Positions 53,004-62,683 of a DNA stretch of 64,000 bases are shown piece by piece; the first letter of the stretch is position 1, and each line of letters starts with the position of its first letter. The translations under genes and the position numbers were made by a program. The notes under the pieces are model-generated. The model was not told where the DNA came from. It worked only from the letters and a program-made list of their open reading frames with translations, and ran no database searches. The DNA comes from Oegoconia quadripuncta (lineage: Eukaryota > Arthropoda > Insecta > Lepidoptera > Autostichidae). The stretch is taken from positions 1,213,772-1,277,771 of the forward strand of contig OX438758.1 in NCBI GenBank assembly GCA_949316235.1, in the 5' to 3' direction.

Positions 53004-55857
53004 TTAGGTAGTCCTCCTTGAATTTTTGGTCGTTTCTGTGTTATTGTTTGTAGGCAATCCATTCCAAAATACCATTTTATGTTTTGGAATGATAGGCGAC
53101 AATTTAGTTATTAAGTTAGATTTACGTTCCTCATCAATGCCTTTCGGCTGTGTCCGGAAGCTTATGTTGGTACGTGGATTTCTTAAGTACTTGTCATTTA
53201 AAAATTTAAAACTTGAGTATTCATCACTAAAATCATTTTTATACAACATGTCATAACTTGACCTCTTAAACGAGACTTGTGTTATATTTTTCAGATAGAC
53301 TCTAGGGCATGCTTGCTGAATTCGCCGCTCAGAGACATTATTGGGTAAATTGAGAAATTCATTTGCTTGTAGCGCTTTGACAGTTACTCTGCCATTGTTT
53401 GCAGAGGCTACAGCTTCCTCAAAATCTGAAAAGTCATATATTTTACCCTTCTTTTTCATTGCAAGTTCCACTTGATGGTGGAACTGGTCGCAGCTCATGA
53501 AGGTGTGGCCGGGTTCGAAGTAGTGTAAAGTTATTGTTTCTGTACTTATAACGTCACTGTTTACTAGGTCGACTAACATGGAATAAAACAGCCAATTCTT
53601 GTTCTGTGATGTACAATTATCTAACCAGATATTAACATTCTGAACGTCTCGATGACGAAGGAAAAAACTGTAGTACGCGCTCATAATATCCTCTTGTTTT
53701 CTACCGGCTATTCCGTCGTGCCAAATTGCAGCAAGAGGTTTCGATTCCTTTGATATTTTTCCAACCGGTGCAAAGGATTGGTTAAAGAGCGTCAAACGGG
53801 GACAAAATATAACCGCTTTGAACATCTCCATTCTAGGCAGCATGATAACTTTTTCTAGATCGCCGCTAAAATAAATACTATTTTCGTTTTGCTTTATAGC
53901 TTTGTGAGCATCATAAAGGGCTCTAGCTTTTTTGTATCGATCATGATGCTTAGCCCAAGCCAAGCAAGTGTCACAATCAGGAAAACATTGCTTACGAACA
54001 TCATGGCTTGTTTCTTTAGTGTGATGTTTGTATGATTCGCACTGTTCGCACTCCTCATTCCCGAGCCGAGTGAAAGATATATTCATTGATTTTAAGTGAG
54101 ATCGATATAAGTCATAACTGAGTTTTGACTCGGGATTTTTTGAACAAAAGTCTTTATACATAAAATTTATATTAATGTCATTGGGCAAATAACGCCGATT
54201 TGGTGCGTGCTCTCTACGGTAATGAGGAGCGCTGGGATTGAATGATTCAACATGTTGGTTGAGTAAATCACGATTAAACGCCAGTTTCTTGGTATGTTTA
54301 CCACGTTTATCTGTATCTTTTTCAGTATCGAGACAGGTGGTAAGTATAAGATCATTGTTTCTATTGAAACCTAAAGTTGTTAAAAAAAAAATTTTACATA
54401 CTTGTCTTACGGTTCCGTCATTTTTCTGCAGCGTAAAAGTTCTTTTGGGGTTTCTTTTAGGGTCAGATGTGTACTTACGCTTGGGAATGGCTACAATATA
54501 GTTTGACCTTATAAACATTCTCATTTCCCCGCGTTGCAGACTCCAATATGTTTTATTTATATTCTCACGTTCAGATTCATCAAATACAGAACTACATTTT
54601 TTTATACATTTCTCGTCACATCCAGGTTTTACAGTATATTTCAAAAGTTTTTGTTTTTTTCTTTGGATTTCTCGCTGTTTCACACTGCTATTGTACTTTT
54701 TTCGTTTCCGCGCTGTTGAACCTTCTTCACCTTCATTATCACTGGTGGCTGGGTTGTCAAATGGTGGCATTGATATAATAACAGCAGCATCAGTCGACGC
54801 TCGTCTCTTTTTGAAAACAGGATCGTGAACAGCAGCTCTTTCGCCATTGTTAAATGAGTGACGTCGAGATATAACTTTATTGGGAAAGGAAGGCACACAT
54901 TTTTCTTTCTCTGCTTTAGAGCTTCTCTTACCTTTTCTTTGAGATATGCATTTTATTTGGGACTTATGAGCAAGTGTTTTTTTAATATTCCTGTCCGTAT
55001 CACTCTCTTCACTTGAATCGACGTAATTAGATGTAACCTCGTAGTCCTTGTCCTTAACCGAATCATCCGAATCAAAGTCACAGAAGATTGGAGACAGAGA
55101 ATGTAAAGACGGCGGTATAGTTTCATCGCAGTACAGGAAACTGGAATCCGAAACTTTTGATGTACCAGGTTGAGGATTTGCATATAAATCGATGCCATTA
55201 TTAGCTGAAGGACTAGAAGGATCACTTTCATTTAATGAATTTGGCATGCTTGTTAAGCCAATGATTTGTTCTTGAATACGTAATTTGGGTGGTTCGACAG
55301 GTACGACCTCTCTATTCACAATGCTCATCATGTTCTGAATTCTTTGTGGAACCCCGGAGCGTCTACAATAATGACAGACACAATTAGTTAAATACCTAAT
55401 TTAAAAAAAAAATTAATTTAAAAAAAACTTATAGGTAGGTACTTTATTATTCTATATCCTCGTCGTCAACGCAATAATGCGTAAGAATAGGAAAGAAGGT
55501 AAAAAGCAAAAAAGCGCGCGAAAGCCCATGTCCGATAGGTATTCGTTTCAAACATACCGCCCCAACGCGCTGCACCTACTCATCGTTGACCCTGACTCGA
55601 GATGCGTGTGATTTCATAGCGGCTTCAGAACGATAAGAAAAAGGATTATTTCGTTCCAATCAAATATTTATAAGCTAAAGGTTATATACCTGTCACCTAC
55701 CACTACGTAATTGAATGAATGTAATACTTATTTTAAGAAAATATTATAAATATCGATTATCTACATACTAATTACATAGGTTATTAAATTCACTGATGCA
55801 TCTATTCTATTTAGTGAAATTATAAAAACCTTACCTTGAGTACGTATGACGCGACAT
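53004..55857 (-). CDS. Transposase (DUF7869/Sola-like), two exons, apparently intact
   Basis: The long exon 53004-55362 has its first ATG at 55331 (775 residues). In-frame sequence upstream (RSGVPQRIQN) reaches a TTGTAG acceptor at 55363. A 23-nt first exon (55835-55857, MSRHTYS, donor AAG|GTAAGG) joins it in the right phase, giving about 793 residues. N-terminal third: acidic and low complexity (DFDSDDSVKD, DSSEESDTD), then Lys-rich. Core: HYRREHAPNRRYLPNDININ (about 372), CEQCESYKHH (430), DLEKVIMLP (492), AIWHDGIAGRKQED (535), IWLDNCTSQNKNW (573) and FEPGHTFMSCDQFHHQVE (612). The Asp residues and the final D/H/E cluster look like an RNase-H-fold DDE site. It would cut and paste the element. 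No frame break is visible. Confidence 0.85.
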
Positions 55858-55985
55858 GGTAAAACATTTATGGCGCGCCGCCGCTCCGCTCCACACACAC
55901 ACGAGCGCTCCCCGTCGTCGCTGGTAGCGAAATGGCCGAGGAAACCGGGAACGCGGGGGACCGCGGTTCAAAAATGTTTCTGGGT
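55858..55985 (-). promoter_or_regulatory. GC-rich promoter-like region of the transposase
   Basis: CGCGCCGCCGCTCCGCTCCA and CACGAGCGCTCCCCGTCGTC lie directly upstream of the inferred first exon, in an otherwise AT-rich element. Promoter role is inferred from position and base composition. Confidence 0.4.
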
Positions 55986-56510
55986 TTAACTAGATTTTAA
56001 TCTAGCATATCTGTATAGTCGTATTTTAGTAAAGAATTTTACACTTTAATCCATCGATAAACTTTATTGAAAAAAGGCTAAATGCCTATAACTATAATGT
56101 AATGTATTATTCTATAGTAACTTTATTATAACATAGTTTTTGTTCTCAGACACACCTGTAAGTACTTGATTATAACACGGTTATGGTCGTATAGCTTAAT
56201 TTAAGTGCAGCATTGTGTGATAACTGTATTATAATAAATTAATATCGCTTGGAACGATCCGTGATAATAACGTTACCATCCTTTTGCCGTGTTATAACAT
56301 AAATTTGAGGAATAGCTGTTAAATAATAAAGTAAACTGTAAAAAATATGTTACTTAACGGTTCACACCCGCTCTATATCTCGGAAAGTAAAAGTCGTACA
56401 GTAATGGGACCCAGCACAAAAGATAGAGAATTTTTCAAAACGTAATGTGTGATTCAAAACTAAAAAATGGCAGTTTGAGGCTTAACCGTGTTTTAAGTAA
56501 CGTACGGCAG

Positions 56511-56560
56511 TATAGTGGTCAGAGTTGCTAACCACTACACCAAACAGGTCGTCAAACTTT
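56511..56560 (-). repeat. SINE copy 6, right half
   Basis: TATAGTGGTCAGAGTTGCTA through CCAAACAGGTCGTCAAAC completes the SINE head split by the transposon. Confidence 0.95.
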
Positions 56561-57208
56561 CAAAGAAATCTCGCAGTTTTCTTTAGAAAGGAAATACGAC
56601 TTCAGTGCTTCGAATATATTTCAAATTCTTTCGATTGCCAGCAACAGAGATAGAAATCTGATACTTCCATGTTGTACTAATTTTTTATATTCAACATCTG
56701 CAAATTCACAGAATTCGTTCAATTTAGTTACTCGAACTGTGTAGATGTGAAATATTTATATATTTTCAAAACAAGAGCTTCAATTTCGATTGGAAGACCA
56801 TCAGCATTTTGGAGAGTATTGTGCACAATATCGTCCCCTGCAAAACGTATGGGTGTAACTAGCAAAATGAAACTTTTCAGTACGAGCGATTAAAAGTTGG
56901 CAGAAAATTCAAAATAGCGTCATATTTTTGTGTTTGCATTTACGTTAACATTTTTTTTAATATAGAGATGGCAGGTTATTACAATTCCATACATGTCTCT
57001 GATATTCGTAAAAGTATGCAGTTTTTTTTTTTAATTGAAAAATCGATTTACGCCTTTACGTGTTAATGTCTTTTTTAATGAATTGTAAGTTATGCCTATA
57101 GAAATCGTCATTTACGACTGTACGTTTTATTAATTTACAGTAGAATTTTAGATACAGCATATAAAACAATAATAAATATAAGAATTAGAAACACTTTCAT
57201 TTATTATT
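56561..57208. other. AT-rich spacer, nothing recognised
   Basis: No coding or repeat feature is evident on either strand. Confidence 0.6.
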
Positions 57209-57362
57209 ATTAAGGCCGGCGCAGATGAGGGACTTTTTGTCCGCGTCTGTCCGCGAAATCCATGTGACTAAAAGGAAAGGAAGCACTCTCTATCCTTTTT
57301 ACTTACACGGAGTTCGCGGACCGACACGGACAAAAAGTCCCTCGTCTGCGCTGACTATTAAT
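57209..57362. repeat. Foldback element (about 150 bp)
   Basis: GCGCAGATGAGGGACTTTTT and GTCCGCGTCTGTCCGCGAA pair with the inverse of TTCGCGGACCGACACGGAC and AAAAAGTCCCTCGTCTGCGC around a short centre. A small non-autonomous element or the hairpin end of a larger one. Confidence 0.85.
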
Positions 57363-57435
57363 CGTATTAATCAAAGATCAAAATTATAATTATATTATTA
57401 AACTTTTTAAAGTAAATTTAATCATGTGGTAGGGT

Positions 57436-58625
57436 TTAATAGAATTGTATGTTTTCTTCTTTTCTTATAACAGGAGTATCGCCTTCACAAAGTGATTTGA
57501 GATCATTGTATTTGTCTCGTGACAACTTTGGACGTTGCGAGTACAGTTCCTTCACATTTTCTGTGAGATATCTGCAACATTGTCGTTTGATAGTTATGCT
57601 TCTATAGTTACGATCAAGATGACTATTCTTAAAAAACAACTTGAAAGGATGTGCTTTTTCCACTTTGTACTCAGACATTTCTGTCCAGTCGACATGATCG
57701 CCACTTTCGTTATCTTTACGGACTGCCAAGATTTTTATATCTTTTGATAACTGCTTGAAGTCAAGAAAATCTTGAAAGGACATTTCATTTACCAAGTATG
57801 GTTTATTTCGCCTAGCAAATTTAATAGCTGTAGAAATTTGCCCAGGAATGAATATATCCCCAGCTCTTTCAATGGCATTGGTTACAGCACTATGGGCAGA
57901 ATCGCCTTCACTTTGCCCGTGATGTGGCTCAAAGAACCTCAGGGTAATTGTTTCGATATTCTCAAAATTCGCAATTGTAAAGAGCAACATAGAAGCTACT
58001 ATTGAATTGCGATTCTGTCCGCTACATCCATCTGCGAATAAATCCACAGTTTTGTAATTTTGGTTGTCACGCGTTTGCAAGTATTTATAAACACATGTTG
58101 AAATTTCTGAAGATCCACGCTGTCCAAGTCCTTCATGCCATACAAAACAATGACAATCTTTGATGCCCAAATCATATACCGTGAAATTGTACAACGAAAG
58201 TCTTCTTTTATAAAAAACAGCGCTTTCTTTTGATTGTGGTAAATTTATCACCTGCTGCAAATCAAAAACTGCACTAGCATGTTGGTTTTGGGAATCAGTT
58301 GCAAGATCCTTGGATTCTTTTTTTATTTCTCTAACCTTCTGTTTTTCTTCAATGTGTTTCGTATATTTTGCTACTAACCTTGCCTTTGTAGCTTCATCTC
58401 CTTGTCGGTAACACATGCACAAAGAACATTTATCCTTTTTAGGGCGATGAAATGCCAGATTCATAGACTTAAAGACGCTTCTATATGTTGAAAATGATGC
58501 TTTATTAGGACTATCGTAATCTTGTAAATATAATGAATACATTTTGGTCAAAGTTAAGTCTTCGCAAAGATATTCTCGAGATGAATTAGCGCGGCAAAAG
58601 TGAGATTCAGTTCGGGGAAATAGGT
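57436..58625 (-). pseudogene. Second Sola-like transposase, catalytic part
   Basis: The frame from about 58610 (TESHFCRANSSREYLCEDLT) to the stop at 57436 follows the same order as the intact transposase at 53 kb: KMYSLYLQDY, a Cys pair (CSLCMCYRQ), DLQQVINLP, CFVWHEGLGQRGSSE, VDLFADGCSGQNRN and FFEPHHGQSEGDSAHSAV. The last cluster lacks the CD-F pattern of its relative and has GD-A. It is shifted by one base from the segment upstream at a TTTCCCCGAA run near 58613. Lines up closely enough to be the same superfamily but not the same element. Confidence 0.85.
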
Positions 58626-58790
58626 TAATATGGCTTTTGATATTTTGAGAATTTCCTCATCGTTTAACTTTTTATTGATCTGTCGCCCTCCTCTGTTATC
58701 TTTTAACACGACACCTGTACTTCGAATTTTTTGCAAAGATGTCCGAATCATCTTGTCACTGATACAGAAAGTATTAATAAACGTTTTTTT
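58554..58790 (-). pseudogene. Second Sola-like transposase, middle segment in a different frame
   Basis: Reads CLKKTFINTFCISDKMIRTS then VVLKDNRGGRQINKKLNDEE and KAILTYFP. It is bounded by a frameshift on each side (near 58795, in a run of eight A, and near 58613, in a run of four C). Both sites are homopolymers, so sequencing or assembly error cannot be excluded. Confidence 0.75.
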
Positions 58791-59362
58791 TAAACAATTA
58801 ACGCTTCGCCTCCCTCGGGGTTTGGTAATGAATACTGAAGCGTGTTATCTCGTCGAGAGTCAGTAGAGGTAGTACGTCTCTGTTTCTTTAGACATTTCAC
58901 GAATCTTGCCACAAATTCTCGTTGCTTGTGTAAATCGCCATACGACCAGAAGTCGGAGAACATTTCAAATCTACACACATCATCAATTTTGTGGCAAAAT
59001 TTATTGGATTTTCTGCAAAATTCACTTTCACATGTAGGTCCCATAGCACGCGGAGGAATAAGTTGTTTGGTTTTCATGCTCAAGTACGACGCCCCTGAAT
59101 TTCTTAGTTCCTTTGAAAGTTTTTGTTTATTTACTCTCTTTTTTGTTTTACTGGCATCGTACTCACGCGCGGATCCTTCAACCTCATATTCTGCATAAGG
59201 AGGCCCATCTTGTGCTCCAGATTCAGACTGAAACTGTTCTTGTAAACTTACAGGAAGCAAGGGCTGCGGTGCGCTGAATGAGAAATCGGTCATTGAAGAG
59301 ATAACGTTCTCATTATAGGTAGGTGGAACTACGTCCTCATTAGTAAATATTGGCAAACTAAA
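58790..59362 (-). pseudogene. Second Sola-like transposase, N-terminal segment
   Basis: The first in-frame ATG is at 59293, but the frame extends right to a CATTTAG acceptor at 59363, so it probably begins in an upstream exon not found. It holds an acidic start, a Lys-rich stretch, then CESEFCRKSNKFCHKIDDVC, a Cys-rich motif of this family, and FWSYGDLHKQREFVARFV. It ends PNPEGGEALIV through a frameshift. Confidence 0.75.
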
Positions 59363-59960
59363 TGATTAGATTAGATTAGATTAGATTTATTTAGTTCACT
59401 TTTACAATATTAAGTCACACATACAGTTTCGTAAATTTATGATTTTTAAAGTAAAAGTGATTGTCAAACATAAAACAATAACTATACACATACATTACAT
59501 TACTAGATTATTTGTTTAGTCACAAAATGAACAAAATAAGATAGAAATTTAGCATCTACATATTATTATATGTAACTATGTCAAAATTAATTAATAAAGT
59601 ATAAGTATGTAACCATTGTTACGTCAACGTCATACTATTTTTGAATAATGAAATAAAATAAAAACAAATAATGAAATAAAATAAAATAAAATAATCATAA
59701 TGAAATAAAACAAAATAAAATATAAACCATGTCATGAGATTATTGATATGCCATAATCACCTTTGTCAAATAATAGTTTAATACAAGTTAAGGTAAATAT
59801 ATTAAAATAGAAAGCATGTCAGGAGGTTATGAAAATGTCATATCCATATACTCTTTTATAGAATAAAATTCATTTTCCAACAAAAAGTTTCGTAATATCA
59901 ACCAGTTACGACACGTTGCGTTGCGCTTCATTTGTTTTGGTATAGTAAATAATTGTTTAA
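59363..59960. other. AT-rich, low-complexity spacer
   Basis: Contains (TTAGA)n at 59365-59390 and an AATGAAATAAAATAAAA-rich tract at 59645-59720. No gene seen. Confidence 0.7.
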
Positions 59961-59999
59961 TTGCATTATTCAGTGATTTTAATTAATATTTTCATAAAC

Positions 60000-60545
60000 A
60001 TGGATGTGCTTGTGAAGTGGAAAGATGGGACAGTTGTTGTGATTAAAACCGAGTTGAAAATGGTGAATAAAAAATCTGTTACGTGTATGAGAGTGGGGAG
60101 TGCGGTGAAAATGTGGTACAATAAAAAATACTCCTATGGAACTGTAATCGCAATGGCAATAGACAGTGGTTCGTCTGAAGAGTCCTCGGATAACATTCCA
60201 CTGGCACAGCTTCGTTCTTCAACCTTTGTGAGTACCAGTAAATCAAAAGTACTGCCATTGGGTAGTAACAGGGTGGATATTCAGAATACGAATAATATTA
60301 TAGACACCACAAATGAAGTTTCCACTGAGCAAAACCGAGGCAGGATGGACTTCGACTCTGACGATTCTATAAAAGATCCTGACTACATTTTACCGTCGAC
60401 TAGTCACCAGGGTTGTAGGTATCAGTTAGAAAATAATTCATCACCTCGCACCATACAGTCAGTTAGTCCACCTGAATCTATTCAATATACTGAAAATATT
60501 TCTATTACGGAGCCCCAACCAAACGATTTCACATTTATACAGTAG
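60000..60545 (+). pseudogene. N-terminal fragment of a Sola-like transposase, truncated by RT sequence
   Basis: ATG at 60000. The protein starts MDVLVKWKDGTVVVIKTELK and has VGSAVKMWYNKKYSYGTVIA, a small-domain-like N-terminus. Then come acidic SSEESSDNIP and DFDSDDSIKDPDYILPSTSH, which closely match DFDSDDSVKDKDYE of the transposase at 53 kb. The frame stops at 60543-60545 just inside joined non-LTR sequence, so no catalytic core follows. Its last 90 bases (60456-60545) are repeated in reverse at 63911-64000. Confidence 0.7.
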
Positions 60546-61772
60546 GCAACAGACAGTAGAGGTCGTAGCCAATGGTAAAAAAGTGAGGTCATCCCCAGGT
60601 AAAGTCAAAATAGGCATTCCACAGGGATCTGCACTGGGAAATACTATGTTTTTGATATTTGTAAATGACCTACCAACCTATATTACTGAAGGCGTAATAG
60701 CGCTATTTGCCGATGACACTACTGTTGTTGTATGCGCCAAAACATACGAACAACTTAATATTAAAATAAATAATGTGTGCATGTGGTTGCAGGAATGGTT
60801 TGTGGCTAATGGGTTAATTCTGAATGTCACTAAATCGAATGTGATAGTCTTCACGGCTAAAACAAATCAGAGACCAATGAATTTGTCCATCCCGGTACCA
60901 TTGTGTGAACAAGTTAAATTCCTGGGATTCAAGTTAGATAGCAATCTAAACTGGAAGTCCCATATACAATCACTTTGCGATCGACTGAGTGGTGCTGCAT
61001 ATGCGTTACGGAAACTCCGCCCACTAATATCAACAGACGTGCTGAGGCAGACGTATTTTGCGTATTTCCACTCACTTATGTCGTATGGTGTCATTCTTTG
61101 GGGTAACTCAGCTGATGCAAACCGCGTCTTCATTCTACAAAAAAGGGCAATAAGAATCCTAAGTGGAGTTAAACCCAGAAACACATGTAGAACCCATTTT
61201 CATAAAACAAAAATAATGACATTGTACTCACTGTATTTATACCAAGTGATATTATTTGTGCGGCAGAATATGTCTAGTTTTAGCCGTCGCGTAGGAGGTG
61301 GCCATCTATTAAGGAGTACAGGTCGCTTACAATCTGTCTCACGACGCACAACACTCGCGACAAAAAACCCCCGTGTGATCGGACCTACGTACTATGAGCA
61401 TCTACCTGCAGATTTACGTGACGAAACAAATGACGACGCATTCAATCGCCAACTGAGAAACTTTTATGAGCATCAGAATGACTGCCCAAAGTGACAGATC
61501 AGTTTTAAAATATTACTAAGATTCAATACCTATTTGGTACTATTTAATACCTTTGTTAAGATATTTGGTACCTAAGTAATAACTAAGAAAATCAATTAAA
61601 CAAATGGCCAGTCATTCTGATGTCTGAATGACCACCCACATTTAGAATCTCCACGAAAAAGGCTACGAAATTTAATTTTGCCTATATACAAATTTAGTAC
61701 CTATTTAGTACCTAAATATATATTTTTTCTAGATTATCAAAACAACAAATAAAAAAAATATGAGCAAAAAAT
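60456..61772 (+). repeat. Left arm of a long perfect inverted repeat
   Basis: Position x corresponds to 124456-x in the right arm (62684-64000). Every stretch I compared is identical, including the 303-residue RT frame and 280 bp of non-coding sequence. Pairing is exact to 61772 and then continues with mismatches to about 61788. The outer end cannot be seen because the window stops at 64000. Confidence 0.95.
60525..61494 (+). pseudogene. Truncated non-LTR reverse transcriptase, left arm copy
   Basis: The open frame enters within the RT domain (YSRQQTVEVVANGKKV), then GIPQGSALGNTMFLIFVNDL, the catalytic LFADDTTVVV, FLGFKLDSNLNW, SLMSYGVILWGNSAD and the C-terminal GPTYYEHLPADLRD, stopping at 61494. 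No ATG fits its start, and the fingers, earlier palm motifs and endonuclease are missing: a 5'-truncated insertion in the transposase fragment. Related to Jockey-type elements. Confidence 0.9.
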
Positions 61773-61881
61773 ATTTTATTGAAATTTTTATTGAGTATTG
61801 TTTACAACTCAATTATGCACATAATAAAAAATATAATAAAGGAACTCTATTCACTTCTCTATTCTATAACACACTTTGCAG

Positions 61882-62645
61882 GTAAAGACACTATTATTTC
61901 GAACACATGTGCATTTGACTCGGTCTCACAAACGCTTGCTGTCGGAATGGTAGAAAATTATAAATTCAGCAGAACTTTATGCGATACTGATGATAAGTAT
62001 TTTAAATTCATAAAAATGATTGCTGCCAATGGTAATACAGCAGATATATACAAACTACGTGGAGAGATTTTGAAAACATATTTTGATACAAATATTGACA
62101 ACAATGGGATGACTTTCGTAACATGTGAATGCAATGTTGCATATATATTTGAGAGAATTTTGATTGATAAAAATATATATAGCGCTGACATTCAAGAGTC
62201 GTGTTCAAATATCGACTGCCTAACAAACAAAGTAAAAAGAAAATGTGCATTCTTGCCTCTTGATTTTAGTAAACACGCCTTAAGCGAGTCTGCCGAATCG
62301 ACAATAATGTCTGAAAACAACATGTCAACTTGCAGAAAGTTTAATTGCAATGGCACAAAAACTGTTGATTATAGTTTAAAAGATATCATGATTTTTGAAC
62401 CCGAGTCTGATAAAAAAATATTTCTTTCTGAATTACCAAGAAATATGACGTTAAAAGATACTGAATATAAACTCTTGTCTGTTATTGAATTTGTTCCTGC
62501 ACCCAGTTTCAATAGTATTGGACATTATAAATCCCATTGCCGCAGGGGCACAAAATGGCAATGTTTTGACGATTTGTCTACCAGAATAACAAAAAGCTGT
62601 AAAAGTTTCTACGCACATTGCATTTTATATGCAAGAAAAGATTAA
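61882..62645 (+). CDS. USP/C19-like cysteine peptidase, 3'-terminal exon
   Basis: Best read as an exon beginning after CTTTGCAG at 61882; in-frame sequence upstream is intron-like. It carries IISNTCAFDSVSQTL, matching the catalytic Cys box of ubiquitin-specific proteases (N-x-C-x-x-x-S/N). Near the end is SIGHYKSHCRRGTKW followed by QCFDD, matching the His box (GHY...W..FDD). Between them are several Cys (CECNVAY, SCSNIDCL, CRKFNC), perhaps a metal finger. A stop at 62643-62645 and AATAAA at 62676 follow. At about 250 residues it is shorter than a normal USP domain and lacks its upstream exons here. Such peptidase-like domains occur in some insect transposons; host origin is also possible. 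Confidence 0.6.
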
Positions 62646-62683
62646 TGTTCCTTTTTTATATTTTTATAAAATGTCAATAAAAC

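Larger units (their letters stand above)
51825..56510 (-). mobile_element. Complete DNA transposon (4686 bp), Sola-like, inserted in a SINE with TATA duplication
   Basis: Ends: CTGCCGTACATTGTTTAAAA (left) and, inverted, CTGCCGTACGTTACTTAAAA (right). About 30 bp are alike, continuing with ACGGTTAA(A/G)CC. The interrupted SINE shows the empty-site sequence GGTATAGTGG, so TATA (51821-51824 and 56511-56514) is a 4-bp target duplication. Subterminal AT-rich segments with TTATAATCAAGTA motifs lie in inverted orientation on both sides. It encodes one two-exon transposase. Sola elements make 4-bp duplications; that assignment is inference. Confidence 0.93.

Noticed and set aside
62008..62250. Minus-strand frames opposite the USP-like exon
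   Set aside because: Shadow frames of the AT-rich peptidase exon with no similarity to known proteins.
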